Positions 16,481 through 24,795 of a stretch of DNA of 29,340 nucleotides are shown here, piece by piece. The translations under genes and the position numbers were made by a program. Under the pieces are notes generated by a model. The model saw nothing but the letters and a program-made list of their open reading frames with translations, searched no databases and was not told where the DNA came from. Source of the DNA: Bacillota bacterium (GTDB lineage: Bacteria > Bacillota > Clostridia > Lachnospirales > Lachnospiraceae); assembly GCA_023441965.1 (NCBI GenBank), contig JAEZNB010000022.1, positions 1 to 29,340 of the forward strand. The letters are read 5' to 3'. Within the stretch, counting starts at the first letter, position 1. Every line of letters begins with the position of its first letter.

Positions 16481-16978
16481 TCACTGCTCCACCCAGTGTC
16501 TCCCGGTCTCCGGAACACAGACGATCTCCGTAGTAAATTCCGAACTGCGAAGGATGATCCGCTCCAGGTCCTGATCAAAGGAGCCGGAACCACGGTGAAA
16601 GCTGATTTGCAGAACTTTTCCCTCTTCTAAGACCACTTCTGCAGAAGCCGTCAGCTGATAGGACAGGGAAAGCTTCTCCGATATTCTGTTTCCCGATGCC
16701 GCATCCAGCTTAGCCGCAGTCGGATTGGACTCCATACATTTCTTAAGATAATAGGTCCCCTCAAGCTGATACAGATAGAGGTATGGTTTACGGCCTCTGC
16801 TTATGGTCTCCATTCTGACCTCCTCCATCGCCGTCTGAATCCTGGCCGCAGCCCTTTTGCAATCGGCATGACTAAGCTGTCTGTACAGACTGATACCACC
16901 GGAGGCAAAAAGGGCAAGAATGGATATTACCAGAAGTACTTCCACCAGGCTTATTCCGCGATTATCATTCCTTATCAT
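16481..16978 (-). CDS. Minor pilin / pseudopilin, GspH-like
   Basis: The 165-residue protein has the leader MIRNDNRG followed by ISLVEVLLVISILALFASG, with Glu5 and a predicted cleavage after Gly8. The small globular domain suits a GspH/FimT-type pseudopilin. It needs a prepilin peptidase, which is not encoded here. The ATG at 16978 is preceded by AGAGGATAG. It lies 38 nt after the PilX-like gene and 34 nt before the GspJ-like gene, so all are one transcript. Confidence 0.75.
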   Translation of the reverse strand: MIRNDNRGISLVEVLLVISILALFASGGISLYRQLSHADCKRAAARIQTAMEEVRMETISRGRKPYLYLYQLEGTYYLKKCMESNPTAAKLDAASGNRISEKLSLSYQLTASAEVVLEEGKVLQISFHRGSGSFDQDLERIILRSSEFTTEIVCVPETGRHWVEQ

Positions 16979-17016
16979 AGCTATCCTCTGCTTTCCCCAA
17001 CTTAAGAGACCGCCCC

Positions 17017-19209
17017 CTAATCCTCATTCCTGCTCCAGTTCCGGAAGGAGATCAGGTCGGAAATCACGATATGATCAATAGATGAGCCGGCTCCGCCCTG
17101 TGGAGTCTCCGACAAGGTCCTGAAGAATCTGTTTACAGCAAGATTGCCTGCACCTAGTATAGCACTGACAATACCGTCCGAGGCATAAATTGCTGCTCCA
17201 CTGTTTAGTCGGATCTCCTGTCCGGCAAGAATCAGTCCATGATACTCACCGCTCACAATCACATTTCCCGTTGCAATCACCATGCCCTTCCTTCCCTTAT
17301 TCGGAAGATCATGGTCCACAGGCAGAACGAAGTCATACTCTTCCGGTGTTCCTACCGCATTATTCACCAGATATACCACATACTCTCCTATAGTTATCCT
17401 CGTCACTGAACTGACTTCAGAACTCAGCTCCTCGGTCCGCAGAAGGGAACGAAAGAGTGAGGACCCATCATAGGGGGTCCGTCCACCGGATGGTTCCAGA
17501 CTCCTGCATAAGGAATCATATTGCTTTGCCAACTGTCCGGCCATCTGCTGCAGGGCGGAATAGGCACCCTCCCCCGGGTCGGTACTGCTCCCGGTCGGCT
17601 CCAGGGTATTGGGGAGCAGAAGACCTTGCCCCGATGACGGATAAGCGAAGATATTCCCACCGCAGATGATACTGCCAGGAGCAGGATTTAGCAGAATACC
17701 ATCCGTATTTCGGGCAAGGCTTCGGTCCAGATCCAGCATATCCTCTCTTTGCCCGTCCCTGAATATCCTGTAATATTCCTGCATATAGGCATTGGCATGG
17801 GCCTCTGATTTGAACTTCAGATAATAGTATACATAGGTCTGTCCGCCGGGATACTGATAAAAGAGGTTCAGGAAGCCATCAGCATAGTCCTTCAGACAAA
17901 TCGGCTCGGGCATCTCTGATGCCTGATCAAAATCCACCTCCGCCACTCCTTCCGGGGCCGCCTGATATGCCGCATAGAGCTCTCCGGGAACAGGATTCAC
18001 ATTACACCAGAGATATTTTGCCGGGACCAGATATGCGGCCTGGTTTTCCTTCACCGTAAGGGCTTCTCCCATGAAGATATCCACTTCACTGCTGCCATCC
18101 AGGGCAGGTTCCACATAAGCCCTACCGGAAATCATCAAGGTCTCCAGCCCGGACAGATCCAGATAGGACCTCTTTCCGTTGATCAGGATCGCACTGCTGT
18201 GATCGGCAAATAAGGCTGCAGCTGTACCCGGTTCCCTGTTGGCCCCATAGCTGTAGCCATAATATCTCCCTTTTAGGGTCACGGAGCTGGCCTCGGCATC
18301 CAAGGTAAGATCGTCTCCGATATAGCAGCTACCTTCAATCCGGATTTCGGTCCTTTCCTCTGTGGCAGAGCCCTTCCTGGTAAGGAGATTACTTGCCCAA
18401 ACGCTCGGATTTCCATCGATTACAAGAAGGCTCCGATCTTTGACACTGATGTCTCCCCTGGTAATCACCTGATCCCCATGACTTACATGTAGCTCTGACT
18501 GATTATCCAGCCGAATGCCATCGGCTCCGGCATATACATTTCCCTGAGCTGTGACACCGGGGGCTGTGTGCAGGGAGATTCCCCGATCTGCAATCAGACT
18601 GTAACCGTAAAAGGCCCTTGAGTCGGTCCTTCCTGATATTCCCCCGCCATCGGGAGTATGAAGCACAATATCTGTTACCAGGGTCGACTGATACTGCCAG
18701 GCATCCAGATAGCTTACCTTAACATTTTTCAACATCAGGAATTGCGGCTTCTTAAGATCAGACATATCCCTCTCCAGAATATTCTCACCCGCTGCGGTGA
18801 TGAAGGCGGCGGAGGAGTTGGTCACCATAGCTCCCAGCAGGTCTCTGCGATAGAGGTTGCTGCCCGGCTGCTCACAAAGAGCCGCTTCCAGCTTGGTCAG
18901 GTAGGTCTTCTCCAATAATTGCTTTCGTTCTTCCTCGGATGAACCGATATAATGCTCCATCACTTCTATATAAGCGGACTCGAGAGCCGCTGCTGCCAGA
19001 TTCTCAAGTCCGGTTCTGATTTCTGACAGGGCTGTTTCCGCAGTATAAAAATTATCTCTGGCCCTCCGGTCAACTGCCTTCATCTGTCTGTTGCTTAAGG
19101 TCATGGACAGAAGGGCAGAGCAGAGGATGGCGATAAATGCGGTACAGATTACCACCAGGATTAAGGTTGTTCCGGAATTATTCTCTCTTATATTCAGCTG
19201 CTTCTTCAT
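17017..19209 (-). CDS. Large PilX/GspK-like minor pilin with beta-helix region
   Basis: The 730-residue product starts MKKQLNIRENNSG and continues TTLILVVICTAFIAILCSALL, a prepilin-like helix with a Gly cleavage site but no Glu5, as in GspK. It then shows DNFYTAETALSEIRTGLE, matching the PilX/GspK 'AEAAL' region. From about residue 205 a stretch of short beta-repeats (GDISVKDRSLLVIDG, IEGSCYIGDDLTLDAEASSV) and a C-terminal block (GMVIATGNVIVSGEYHGLIL) resemble bactofilin-like beta-helices. Canonical GspK has about 330 residues and PilX about 160, so this is expanded two- to four-fold. A K-like subunit would cap the tip complex. The ATG at 19209 follows GGGAGGCTTGA. It lies 17 nt after the GspI-like gene. 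Confidence 0.75.
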   Translation of the reverse strand: MKKQLNIRENNSGTTLILVVICTAFIAILCSALLSMTLSNRQMKAVDRRARDNFYTAETALSEIRTGLENLAAAALESAYIEVMEHYIGSSEEERKQLLEKTYLTKLEAALCEQPGSNLYRRDLLGAMVTNSSAAFITAAGENILERDMSDLKKPQFLMLKNVKVSYLDAWQYQSTLVTDIVLHTPDGGGISGRTDSRAFYGYSLIADRGISLHTAPGVTAQGNVYAGADGIRLDNQSELHVSHGDQVITRGDISVKDRSLLVIDGNPSVWASNLLTRKGSATEERTEIRIEGSCYIGDDLTLDAEASSVTLKGRYYGYSYGANREPGTAAALFADHSSAILINGKRSYLDLSGLETLMISGRAYVEPALDGSSEVDIFMGEALTVKENQAAYLVPAKYLWCNVNPVPGELYAAYQAAPEGVAEVDFDQASEMPEPICLKDYADGFLNLFYQYPGGQTYVYYYLKFKSEAHANAYMQEYYRIFRDGQREDMLDLDRSLARNTDGILLNPAPGSIICGGNIFAYPSSGQGLLLPNTLEPTGSSTDPGEGAYSALQQMAGQLAKQYDSLCRSLEPSGGRTPYDGSSLFRSLLRTEELSSEVSSVTRITIGEYVVYLVNNAVGTPEEYDFVLPVDHDLPNKGRKGMVIATGNVIVSGEYHGLILAGQEIRLNSGAAIYASDGIVSAILGAGNLAVNRFFRTLSETPQGGAGSSIDHIVISDLISFRNWSRNED

Positions 19210-19226
19210 TCAAGCCTCCCTGCTTC

Positions 19227-20444
19227 CTAAGTACCCTGTTCCTTGGCTGAGGTCAGCTCCAGACATAGGGAATCTATGGAGAAACCGGTTCCTGCTTCAT
19301 ATAGCTGTACCTTCAGGCTATAGATTCTGTTCGTGGCTGCCGCCCTTCTGACAGGGTTTGCCGGTATCCCCGGAAAGGAAACATTGCTATATAGCTCTAT
19401 CCCCTCAGGTATCGTTATGCTTCCTCCTTGCTCCGGGAATGACGTATCAGCCTGCCTGTATAGATGGATCTTCGGCCTCTCTACTAAGAAGGGGTCCTTC
19501 GTAACCACAATCCTGTCCTGGGCAGAGGGAAGATAAAAGACAAAGAGCTCCCCCTCCCGGTCGGGTAGGGCTCCGGAAGCCAACTGATAGCTGACCGTTC
19601 CGCAACCCGGAATGTCCGGACAGCTATAGGTAAATACAACCTCCGCTCCTATCTCATTTTCCATCCGGCTGATTTGAATCAGGATCTCCTTCCTTAGCTT
19701 CTCCTTGATTTCCTCAAGAGTATGGAAAGTGATGCTGTAATCCGGCTCTTCCCTATGCAGCTCTTCCTCCTGCAGGCAATAGGTGAAATGATTTCCCGAT
19801 AAGACAGCCGCCGCCATTTCCTCTTCGTAGGCTTGGACCGCAACCATGTCCCTGCTCGGATTGACCTCCTTCAGCAGGGGCATCCGAAAGGTATTATAGC
19901 CTAGCGGACTGCCGTCCGGGGCTGTTCCCTGATATACCGTTCCGTCCAGTGTGATCAGAATATCATAGACCTGCCCCTGATATTCCACATCCTTTTTTAC
20001 AAAATAATAGGGCCTGTCCCTTCTCTCTGTGTAGCAGTACTCAAAGGAAGAGCCGGCAGGTCCTTCTATCTCCTTCCTGATGCAGCTTTGCTCCGCTTCC
20101 GCAACCCTAAGGTAGCCTCCGCTTCCATCCGGCTTAGCCTCAAAGCTGACAGCTCCCCCTTCCGGATAACAGTATTCTCTGGAAATCTCCTCTATACTCT
20201 TCCCCTTCATTTCCTCCATCAGGCTCTGAGCCAGAATATTCTGGTTCTGCACCTGCTTTGCCTCAGCATTGATCCTCATGGCTGCCATAAAATGATTCAG
20301 CAAGGGGGGAAGTAGCAAAGCCAGAATCAAGATACTGATGATCAGCTCCAACAGAGAAAAGCCTCCGTTATCTAAAGCTGCCTGTTTTTTCAGAGGCTTC
20401 TGACAGGCACAGGTCCCGACCCTGATGAACTTTCTCTTCTTCAA
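19227..20444 (-). CDS. Minor pilin / pseudopilin, GspI/PilV-like
   Basis: The 405-residue protein has a prepilin segment GG-FSLLELIISILILALLLPPL with Glu5, after an unusually long leader of about 28 residues that includes two cysteines (GTCACQKP). The globular part is large for a minor pilin (GspI is about 120 residues). The frame stays open further upstream, but a TTG at 20444 has the strong GGGGAGGGG six bases before it and is the chosen start; the alternative TTG at 20501 has no such site. A 42-bp repeated segment precedes it in the same frame. The subtype is inferred from its place before the K-like gene. Confidence 0.75.
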   Translation of the reverse strand: MKKRKFIRVGTCACQKPLKKQAALDNGGFSLLELIISILILALLLPPLLNHFMAAMRINAEAKQVQNQNILAQSLMEEMKGKSIEEISREYCYPEGGAVSFEAKPDGSGGYLRVAEAEQSCIRKEIEGPAGSSFEYCYTERRDRPYYFVKKDVEYQGQVYDILITLDGTVYQGTAPDGSPLGYNTFRMPLLKEVNPSRDMVAVQAYEEEMAAAVLSGNHFTYCLQEEELHREEPDYSITFHTLEEIKEKLRKEILIQISRMENEIGAEVVFTYSCPDIPGCGTVSYQLASGALPDREGELFVFYLPSAQDRIVVTKDPFLVERPKIHLYRQADTSFPEQGGSITIPEGIELYSNVSFPGIPANPVRRAAATNRIYSLKVQLYEAGTGFSIDSLCLELTSAKEQGT

Positions 20445-20491
20445 GCGTTTCCCCTCCCCATGGAATATTTCTACCTTACACTTATGATTTG

Positions 20492-20570
20492 CCTTATCCA
20501 ACTGCTTCCTTACTACTACGACTGCCCTCTGTTCCTTATCCTGCTGCTTCCTTACCGCTACGACAGCCCT
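20492..20570 (-). repeat. 42-bp imperfect tandem duplication upstream of the GspI-like gene
   Basis: Two copies of a 37-nt core (20492-20528 and 20534-20570) differ at five positions and are 42 nt apart. Read on the minus strand in the frame of the downstream pilin they would encode RAVVAVRKQQDKEQ and RAVVVVRKQLDKAN. The 201-nt gap is purine-rich and contains no credible start codon ahead of these units. Confidence 0.75.
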
Positions 20571-20645
20571 GTACCTCAGCCTACTACATTTATTCTGCTC
20601 TTCCTTTTCCTAATGATCTTTCTTCTATTTCTCTTTATGCTGTTT

Positions 20646-21398
20646 CTACTCCACTGACCAAACCGCTTCCCCCTCCCCCTCTTTATGGGGAAGCTCGAAG
20701 GTGCCGAAGATATTCTCCCTCCCATACCTTATCTTGGGAAGAAGCTCCTCCTGTACCTCCCTGTCCGGTCCGTCTACTGCATACAGCATCAGGGTCATGG
20801 AACCGGTCAGATTGCCGGTCGTAGGATCAAAGGCTGCCGTCAGACTCGTCATGCTCATCCGGTTCTTATGTCCGGTCAGAAAAGCAATTCCTCTCTTCAG
20901 CCCCTGATAGGTGGTCTGATAAGAGATTGTAACAGCCCTTTTGTAACCTGTGATCCCCTTGCTATCCCTTCCGGTCTTTTCGGAAGGCTCTGCTGCCGTA
21001 CCACCTGCGGCTGACTTGGCCGCAGGCGCCTCCCTTGTATAGAACACAGAGATATCCTCATAGGAGATATGGGAAAGCTTCCAACCGGAATCCTCCCTTA
21101 GGGCACGGAACAGCAGGGTGGTCCCCTCCTGCTCCAGACCAAGCGGAAATTCACCGATCAGCAGCTCGGCCTTTGCCTTATTCTCCTCAGTTTTTCTAAG
21201 AATCTCTGCCTTATTGGCCTTCTTACGGTTCATCTCCTCCACCTGAATCCGTATATTCGAGTTCTCAGTCCGCAATCTGGCTGTTTTTTGCTGGTACTTT
21301 ATGTATCCAAACTGATAGGAAATGATGCATAAAATCAGTGTGGCAAACAGCATAATCAGCTTAAGCTCACGATCCGATATCTTCCTTCGTAATTCCAT
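20646..21398 (-). CDS. pilO: Type IV pilus inner-membrane alignment protein, PilO-like
   Basis: PilO pairs with PilN to link the cytoplasmic PilM ring to the pilus. The 250-residue product has a short cytoplasmic N-terminus (MELRRKISDREL), one membrane helix (about 13-31), a charged coiled-coil (about 33-85, RTENSNIRIQVEEMNRKKAN) and an extracytoplasmic alpha/beta domain split by an Ala/Gly/Ser-rich linker. The ATG at 21398 has GGGAGGTCAAGG just upstream; the longer frame would start with a poor codon inside the previous gene. It overlaps the pilMN gene by 32 nt, so the two are translationally coupled. The sequence itself is poorly conserved, as usual for PilO; position after PilN is the strongest evidence. 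Confidence 0.8.
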   Translation of the reverse strand: MELRRKISDRELKLIMLFATLILCIISYQFGYIKYQQKTARLRTENSNIRIQVEEMNRKKANKAEILRKTEENKAKAELLIGEFPLGLEQEGTTLLFRALREDSGWKLSHISYEDISVFYTREAPAAKSAAGGTAAEPSEKTGRDSKGITGYKRAVTISYQTTYQGLKRGIAFLTGHKNRMSMTSLTAAFDPTTGNLTGSMTLMLYAVDGPDREVQEELLPKIRYGRENIFGTFELPHKEGEGEAVWSVE

Positions 21399-22944
21399 CC
21401 TTGACCTCCCGGAGAGTTCCCGGCTGATAAGAGCCGTTGATAACAAAATATACCGTCATGATACCGTTCTCATCCACAGAAATGCTTAAAGCATCGGTGG
21501 ATACCCCTGTCAGGAGCGGTATCGTCTTCAACTGCTTTATGGTCATAGCTGCTGTGATTTCAGAATCAGCCCGAACTGTCAGGGTTATGCCCTGCGAGTC
21601 AGCTCTTAGGGTCTCCACAGCCACCCCTTCGGGAAGCTTTCTCTCCAGCTCAGCCAACAGCACCAGGAATTGATCATTCGGGTTCACCGTCCGCTCATAG
21701 AGCTCTGTCAGCTCCTTCAGCAGTTCTTCAGAAGTATGATACTCCTCATAAATACTGTTAACCTGTCCCAGATCTGACAATTCTCCAGCCAGAACCTTAT
21801 TCTTTATGGCAGCATTCCTGAAGGAAAAGTAGGAGGAACTGACCAGGATCACACAGGCAACGGTCCCTGTCGTAATGGTAAATACCAGGTTTTGAATATG
21901 ATTGTTCTTGCGGTTTTTGTCCAGATAATCCTTGGGCAGAAAGCCGATGGGATGCACGGATGCCCCGATACAGGCGGCATAAGCCGCCTTCTCCTGATCA
22001 GCTGCCGAAGCCAGACTGCCGTTTTGAAAGGGGCTATTCAGCTTCTGACACAGTACCTGCACTCCCAGTTCGCTCTGCAGGTACTCCTGCAAGCCCTTTA
22101 TACCGATGGCCTGCCCGGTCAGGTATATGGCATTAATCCTTCTGTCCTGATTCCTGGAATAGAAATCCATGATACGCAGGATGCTGCTTGACAGATATTG
22201 CAGGGAAGCGTCCTGCTGCCAGCCGGTGTCCTTACCCTCCAGCAGCAGCTGCAGAGCCTCCTCCTCACTGATCCGATCTCCCTTTCGACTTTTCATGGCC
22301 TCCAGTATATTCATCAGTCCGAAATGTACTGTCTTGGGAAGACTGACCGCACCATTCTCCATAATATTCAGGAAGGTCATCTGCTCACTGATATGCACCA
22401 AGAGATGGCTGTCAGGAACCGTATCTCCTCCCAGCTGGCAGATGCTGTTCCCCACATAATCGATTGCCGCCACCTCACAGCCCAGCCTTGTGGTAACCTC
22501 ATAATAGCTCCTGATCATAATCTCGGGAACAGCCAGAATTAAGAGCCGAAGTCTTTTTTCCTTCTCTGCCGAATACTTACCTAAAATACTGTATCTGATG
22601 ATAGAGCCTCTGACATCAACAGGGAAGTATTCCGATGAATTCGCATTTACGATTTCACTGATCCTTTGCTTATTCACATAGGGAATACTGACCTCCCTGC
22701 TGACAATCTTCGTAGAAGCAACCGTATATATGAGACGCCTGTTTTTGAAGCCCCCCTCCTTAAGCTTGCTCTGAAGGCTGGCTGTGATGGCTCCGGTATC
22801 ACACAGAAATCCATCCTGTACGGCATCTGCCGGTGTATCAAAGCTGATGCAGCGATACACTTTGGGTGTCTTCTTCCCGTAATCCACCTCGCATATTCTC
22901 GTCTTCAGCATGCCTAATTCTATACTGGTTACCCTGCCAAACAT
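21367..22944 (-). CDS. pilMN: PilM-PilN fusion protein
   Basis: Two T4P proteins are joined in one 525-residue chain. Residues 1-330 are an actin-like PilM ATPase domain (SIELGMLKTRICEV phosphate-1-like start, INAIYLTGQAIGIKGLQEYL near 270). There is then IGFLPKDYLDKNRKN (about 333-347), matching the conserved NLLP motif that normally opens PilN, one membrane helix (about 352-371), a coiled-coil and a ferredoxin-like PilN domain to the end. In Gram-negatives PilM binds the PilN N-terminus non-covalently, so fusion is structurally sensible; I recall a PilMN fusion in the Clostridioides difficile T4P cluster. ATG at 22944 follows GGAGGAGCTTAC, 18 nt after the pilA stop. No frameshift is seen at the junction. 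Confidence 0.88.
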   Translation of the reverse strand: MFGRVTSIELGMLKTRICEVDYGKKTPKVYRCISFDTPADAVQDGFLCDTGAITASLQSKLKEGGFKNRRLIYTVASTKIVSREVSIPYVNKQRISEIVNANSSEYFPVDVRGSIIRYSILGKYSAEKEKRLRLLILAVPEIMIRSYYEVTTRLGCEVAAIDYVGNSICQLGGDTVPDSHLLVHISEQMTFLNIMENGAVSLPKTVHFGLMNILEAMKSRKGDRISEEEALQLLLEGKDTGWQQDASLQYLSSSILRIMDFYSRNQDRRINAIYLTGQAIGIKGLQEYLQSELGVQVLCQKLNSPFQNGSLASAADQEKAAYAACIGASVHPIGFLPKDYLDKNRKNNHIQNLVFTITTGTVACVILVSSSYFSFRNAAIKNKVLAGELSDLGQVNSIYEEYHTSEELLKELTELYERTVNPNDQFLVLLAELERKLPEGVAVETLRADSQGITLTVRADSEITAAMTIKQLKTIPLLTGVSTDALSISVDENGIMTVYFVINGSYQPGTLREVKDGITKEDIGS

Positions 22945-22962
22945 GTAAGCTCCTCCGATCCC

Positions 22963-23436
22963 TTAATTAATGAAACTGGAGCCTACAGAAGGATACAGCA
23001 TATCAGCCTGAACAGGATTGGCAGCTTCCCCGGATTTTGTCTTTACCGCATAGATTTCAAAGCTCTTATCCACTGAATTTACCACTATGTAGAAATCCTT
23101 GTATTCAGAGGGACGATATTTCGGTGTAGGATTTGCTACGGATGCACCCATGATTTTCTTGACGGTCTGATGGAAATCGTCGCCTGTAGCGATACATTCG
23201 GACAAATAGCAGGAGGCTGCATCGTTATAAGCATCTTCATTGCTTAAGGCAGCATTTACTGCGGTTGCGATGGTCTGAGCAGTTTCCACATCCCTGCCCT
23301 TTCGGGACTGGTCCAGATACTGGATCAGCTGCGGAGCCAGGGCTCCGGCCAGGATCGCCATGATCGCGATGACGATAATTAATTCTACTAAAGAAAATCC
23401 TTTGTTGTTTTTACGAAGCCTTAGTTTCTTACTCAT
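22963..23436 (-). CDS. pilA: Major type IV pilin
   Basis: The 157-residue prepilin has a basic leader MSKKLRLRKNNKG cleaved before FSLVELIIVIAIMAILAGAL, with the invariant Glu5. The N-terminal helix continues through APQLIQYLDQSRKGRDVETAQ, as in PilA/GspG, and a compact C-terminal domain follows with two cysteines (SCYLSEC) that could form a disulfide. Unlike the minor pilins, its gene is preceded by a 134-nt gap with two hairpins, and its ATG has AAAAAGGAG upstream, consistent with separate, higher expression. Major-subunit status is inferred from position (directly after pilC) and the GspG/PilA-like form. Confidence 0.88.
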   Translation of the reverse strand: MSKKLRLRKNNKGFSLVELIIVIAIMAILAGALAPQLIQYLDQSRKGRDVETAQTIATAVNAALSNEDAYNDAASCYLSECIATGDDFHQTVKKIMGASVANPTPKYRPSEYKDFYIVVNSVDKSFEIYAVKTKSGEAANPVQADMLYPSVGSSFIN

Positions 23437-23477
23437 AATTTCATTCTCCTTTTTCTATGTATATTTTAATTGATAAC

Positions 23478-23555
23478 TATTACCCATCGGTAATAGGGAT
23501 ATCCCGTATCAAAAGGCCTCCGGTCATAAGCCTCAGTCCTATTCCTGTGACCGGC
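23478..23555 (-). promoter_or_regulatory. Two-hairpin leader between pilC and pilA
   Basis: On the minus strand CCGGTCA/TGACCGG (7 bp, 21-nt loop, 23520-23554) is followed by GAGGCCTTTTG, resembling a weak terminator after pilC. Next comes TATTACC-GATG-GGTAATA (7-bp perfect palindrome, 23478-23495), 42 nt before the pilA start. A TAAAAT box lies just downstream but without a good -35. The pair may separate pilA expression from pilB-pilC by partial termination, mRNA processing or 5'-end protection. Confidence 0.45.
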
Positions 23556-23570
23556 ATTGTCAGTCAGCTT

Positions 23571-24791
23571 CTAAACGCTTCCGCTTCCAAAGGACTGATA
23601 CATCTTTAACATAGGTTGTAATATTGCCATGATCAGTACTCCGACCACCAGAGCCAGGATTACGATGATCATCGGCTCCAGAGCAGCCATCAGGGCCTCG
23701 GTGGCAGTCTTGACCTCCTCATCATAATAATCTGCCAGCTTCTGCAGCATACGGTCCAGATTGCCGGTTTCCTCACCGATTTTCGTCATATCACATACCA
23801 TCGGAGGAAAAATACCTGAATTTGCAATCGGAAGAGATAGAGGAAGTCCCTTCGCCACATCCTCCTTTGCTCCCTGAAGGACCTGCCGGACCAGCACATG
23901 ATCCATGGTTCTGGCTGTTATATCCAGAGCCTCCAGCATGGGAATCCCTGTGGATAAGAGGGTACTTAAGGTTCTGCCGAAGCCGGAGGAGGCGGACTTG
24001 ATCATGAGCCTCCCAAAGAGGGGAAGCTTGAGCCCCAGCCTGCCGAAAGCAAGCTGACCCTCCGGTGTCCTTTTATAGATCCTAAGCAATATCCCCGCTA
24101 TCAGCAGCACCCCCAGAAGCAGGTACCAATTGCTCACAAAGAAATTGCTCAGTCCGATGACCATCCTGGTCAAAAAGGGCAGCTGCATATTCATGGTAGT
24201 GAACATTTCCATAAATTTTGGTATGACGACCACCATCATGATAAAGATGACTGCCACTGTAACCAGGGCAATCACGACCGGATAGATCATGGCCTTCTTT
24301 AACTGGTTTTTCATCGATGCCTCTCTCTCAAAATGAGCAGCCATCCGTTCCAGAGCAAATTCCAAATTACCGGAGGTCTCCCCGGCCTTGACCATATTGA
24401 CCATAATCTGCGGAAAAAGCTTCTGCTGCCTCTCCATGGCCTCTGCCAGGGTATCCCCCTTCTCCACGGCTGTTTTTACCTCCAGGATTGCTTTGGCCAG
24501 GGCCTTGTTCTCCGTCTGTCTGGACAGCATTTCAAGAGCATTGAGGATAGGAATGCTGGCAGCAAGGATACTTCCGAACTGCCTGCAGAAGACGCTGAAT
24601 TCCCGTGGCTTCACCGGACTTCCCAGAGATATGCTGATGTCCCTGGTCATAAGTCCCTGGGGAGCCACCGAAATCGGAATGTTACCCTCTGCCCGGATCA
24701 GGGCATATACCTCTCCGGTATCGGAGGCTTCCATGGTCCCCTTCCGCTTCTTACCCTCTTGATTGATGTATATATAAGCATAGTGATTCAT
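23571..24791 (-). CDS. pilC: Type IV pilus inner-membrane platform protein
   Basis: PilC/GspF anchors the assembly ATPase and helps push pilin into the fibre. The 406-residue protein shows two homologous T2SSF domains, each with the conserved pattern FxRQFGSIL-AASIPILNALE (about 68-88) and FGRTLSTLLSTGIPMLEALD (about 270-290), and the KxGEETGNL motif in both (MVKAGETSGNLEFAL; MTKIGEETGNLDRML). Membrane helices lie near 165-190, 220-240 and the C-terminus (MIIVILALVVGVLIMAILQPML). Length is typical. The ATG at 24791 is four bases after the pilB stop, its Shine-Dalgarno (GGAG) inside pilB, indicating translational coupling. Confidence 0.94.
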   Translation of the reverse strand: MNHYAYIYINQEGKKRKGTMEASDTGEVYALIRAEGNIPISVAPQGLMTRDISISLGSPVKPREFSVFCRQFGSILAASIPILNALEMLSRQTENKALAKAILEVKTAVEKGDTLAEAMERQQKLFPQIMVNMVKAGETSGNLEFALERMAAHFEREASMKNQLKKAMIYPVVIALVTVAVIFIMMVVVIPKFMEMFTTMNMQLPFLTRMVIGLSNFFVSNWYLLLGVLLIAGILLRIYKRTPEGQLAFGRLGLKLPLFGRLMIKSASSGFGRTLSTLLSTGIPMLEALDITARTMDHVLVRQVLQGAKEDVAKGLPLSLPIANSGIFPPMVCDMTKIGEETGNLDRMLQKLADYYDEEVKTATEALMAALEPMIIVILALVVGVLIMAILQPMLKMYQSFGSGSV

Positions 24792-24795
24792 AATC

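Noticed and set aside
23470..23560. c-di-GMP riboswitch upstream of pilA
   Set aside because: ACCGATGG near the end recalls the GEMM-I class and pili are often under such control, but the conserved GCAAAGCC and CACAGGGCAAACC blocks are absent.
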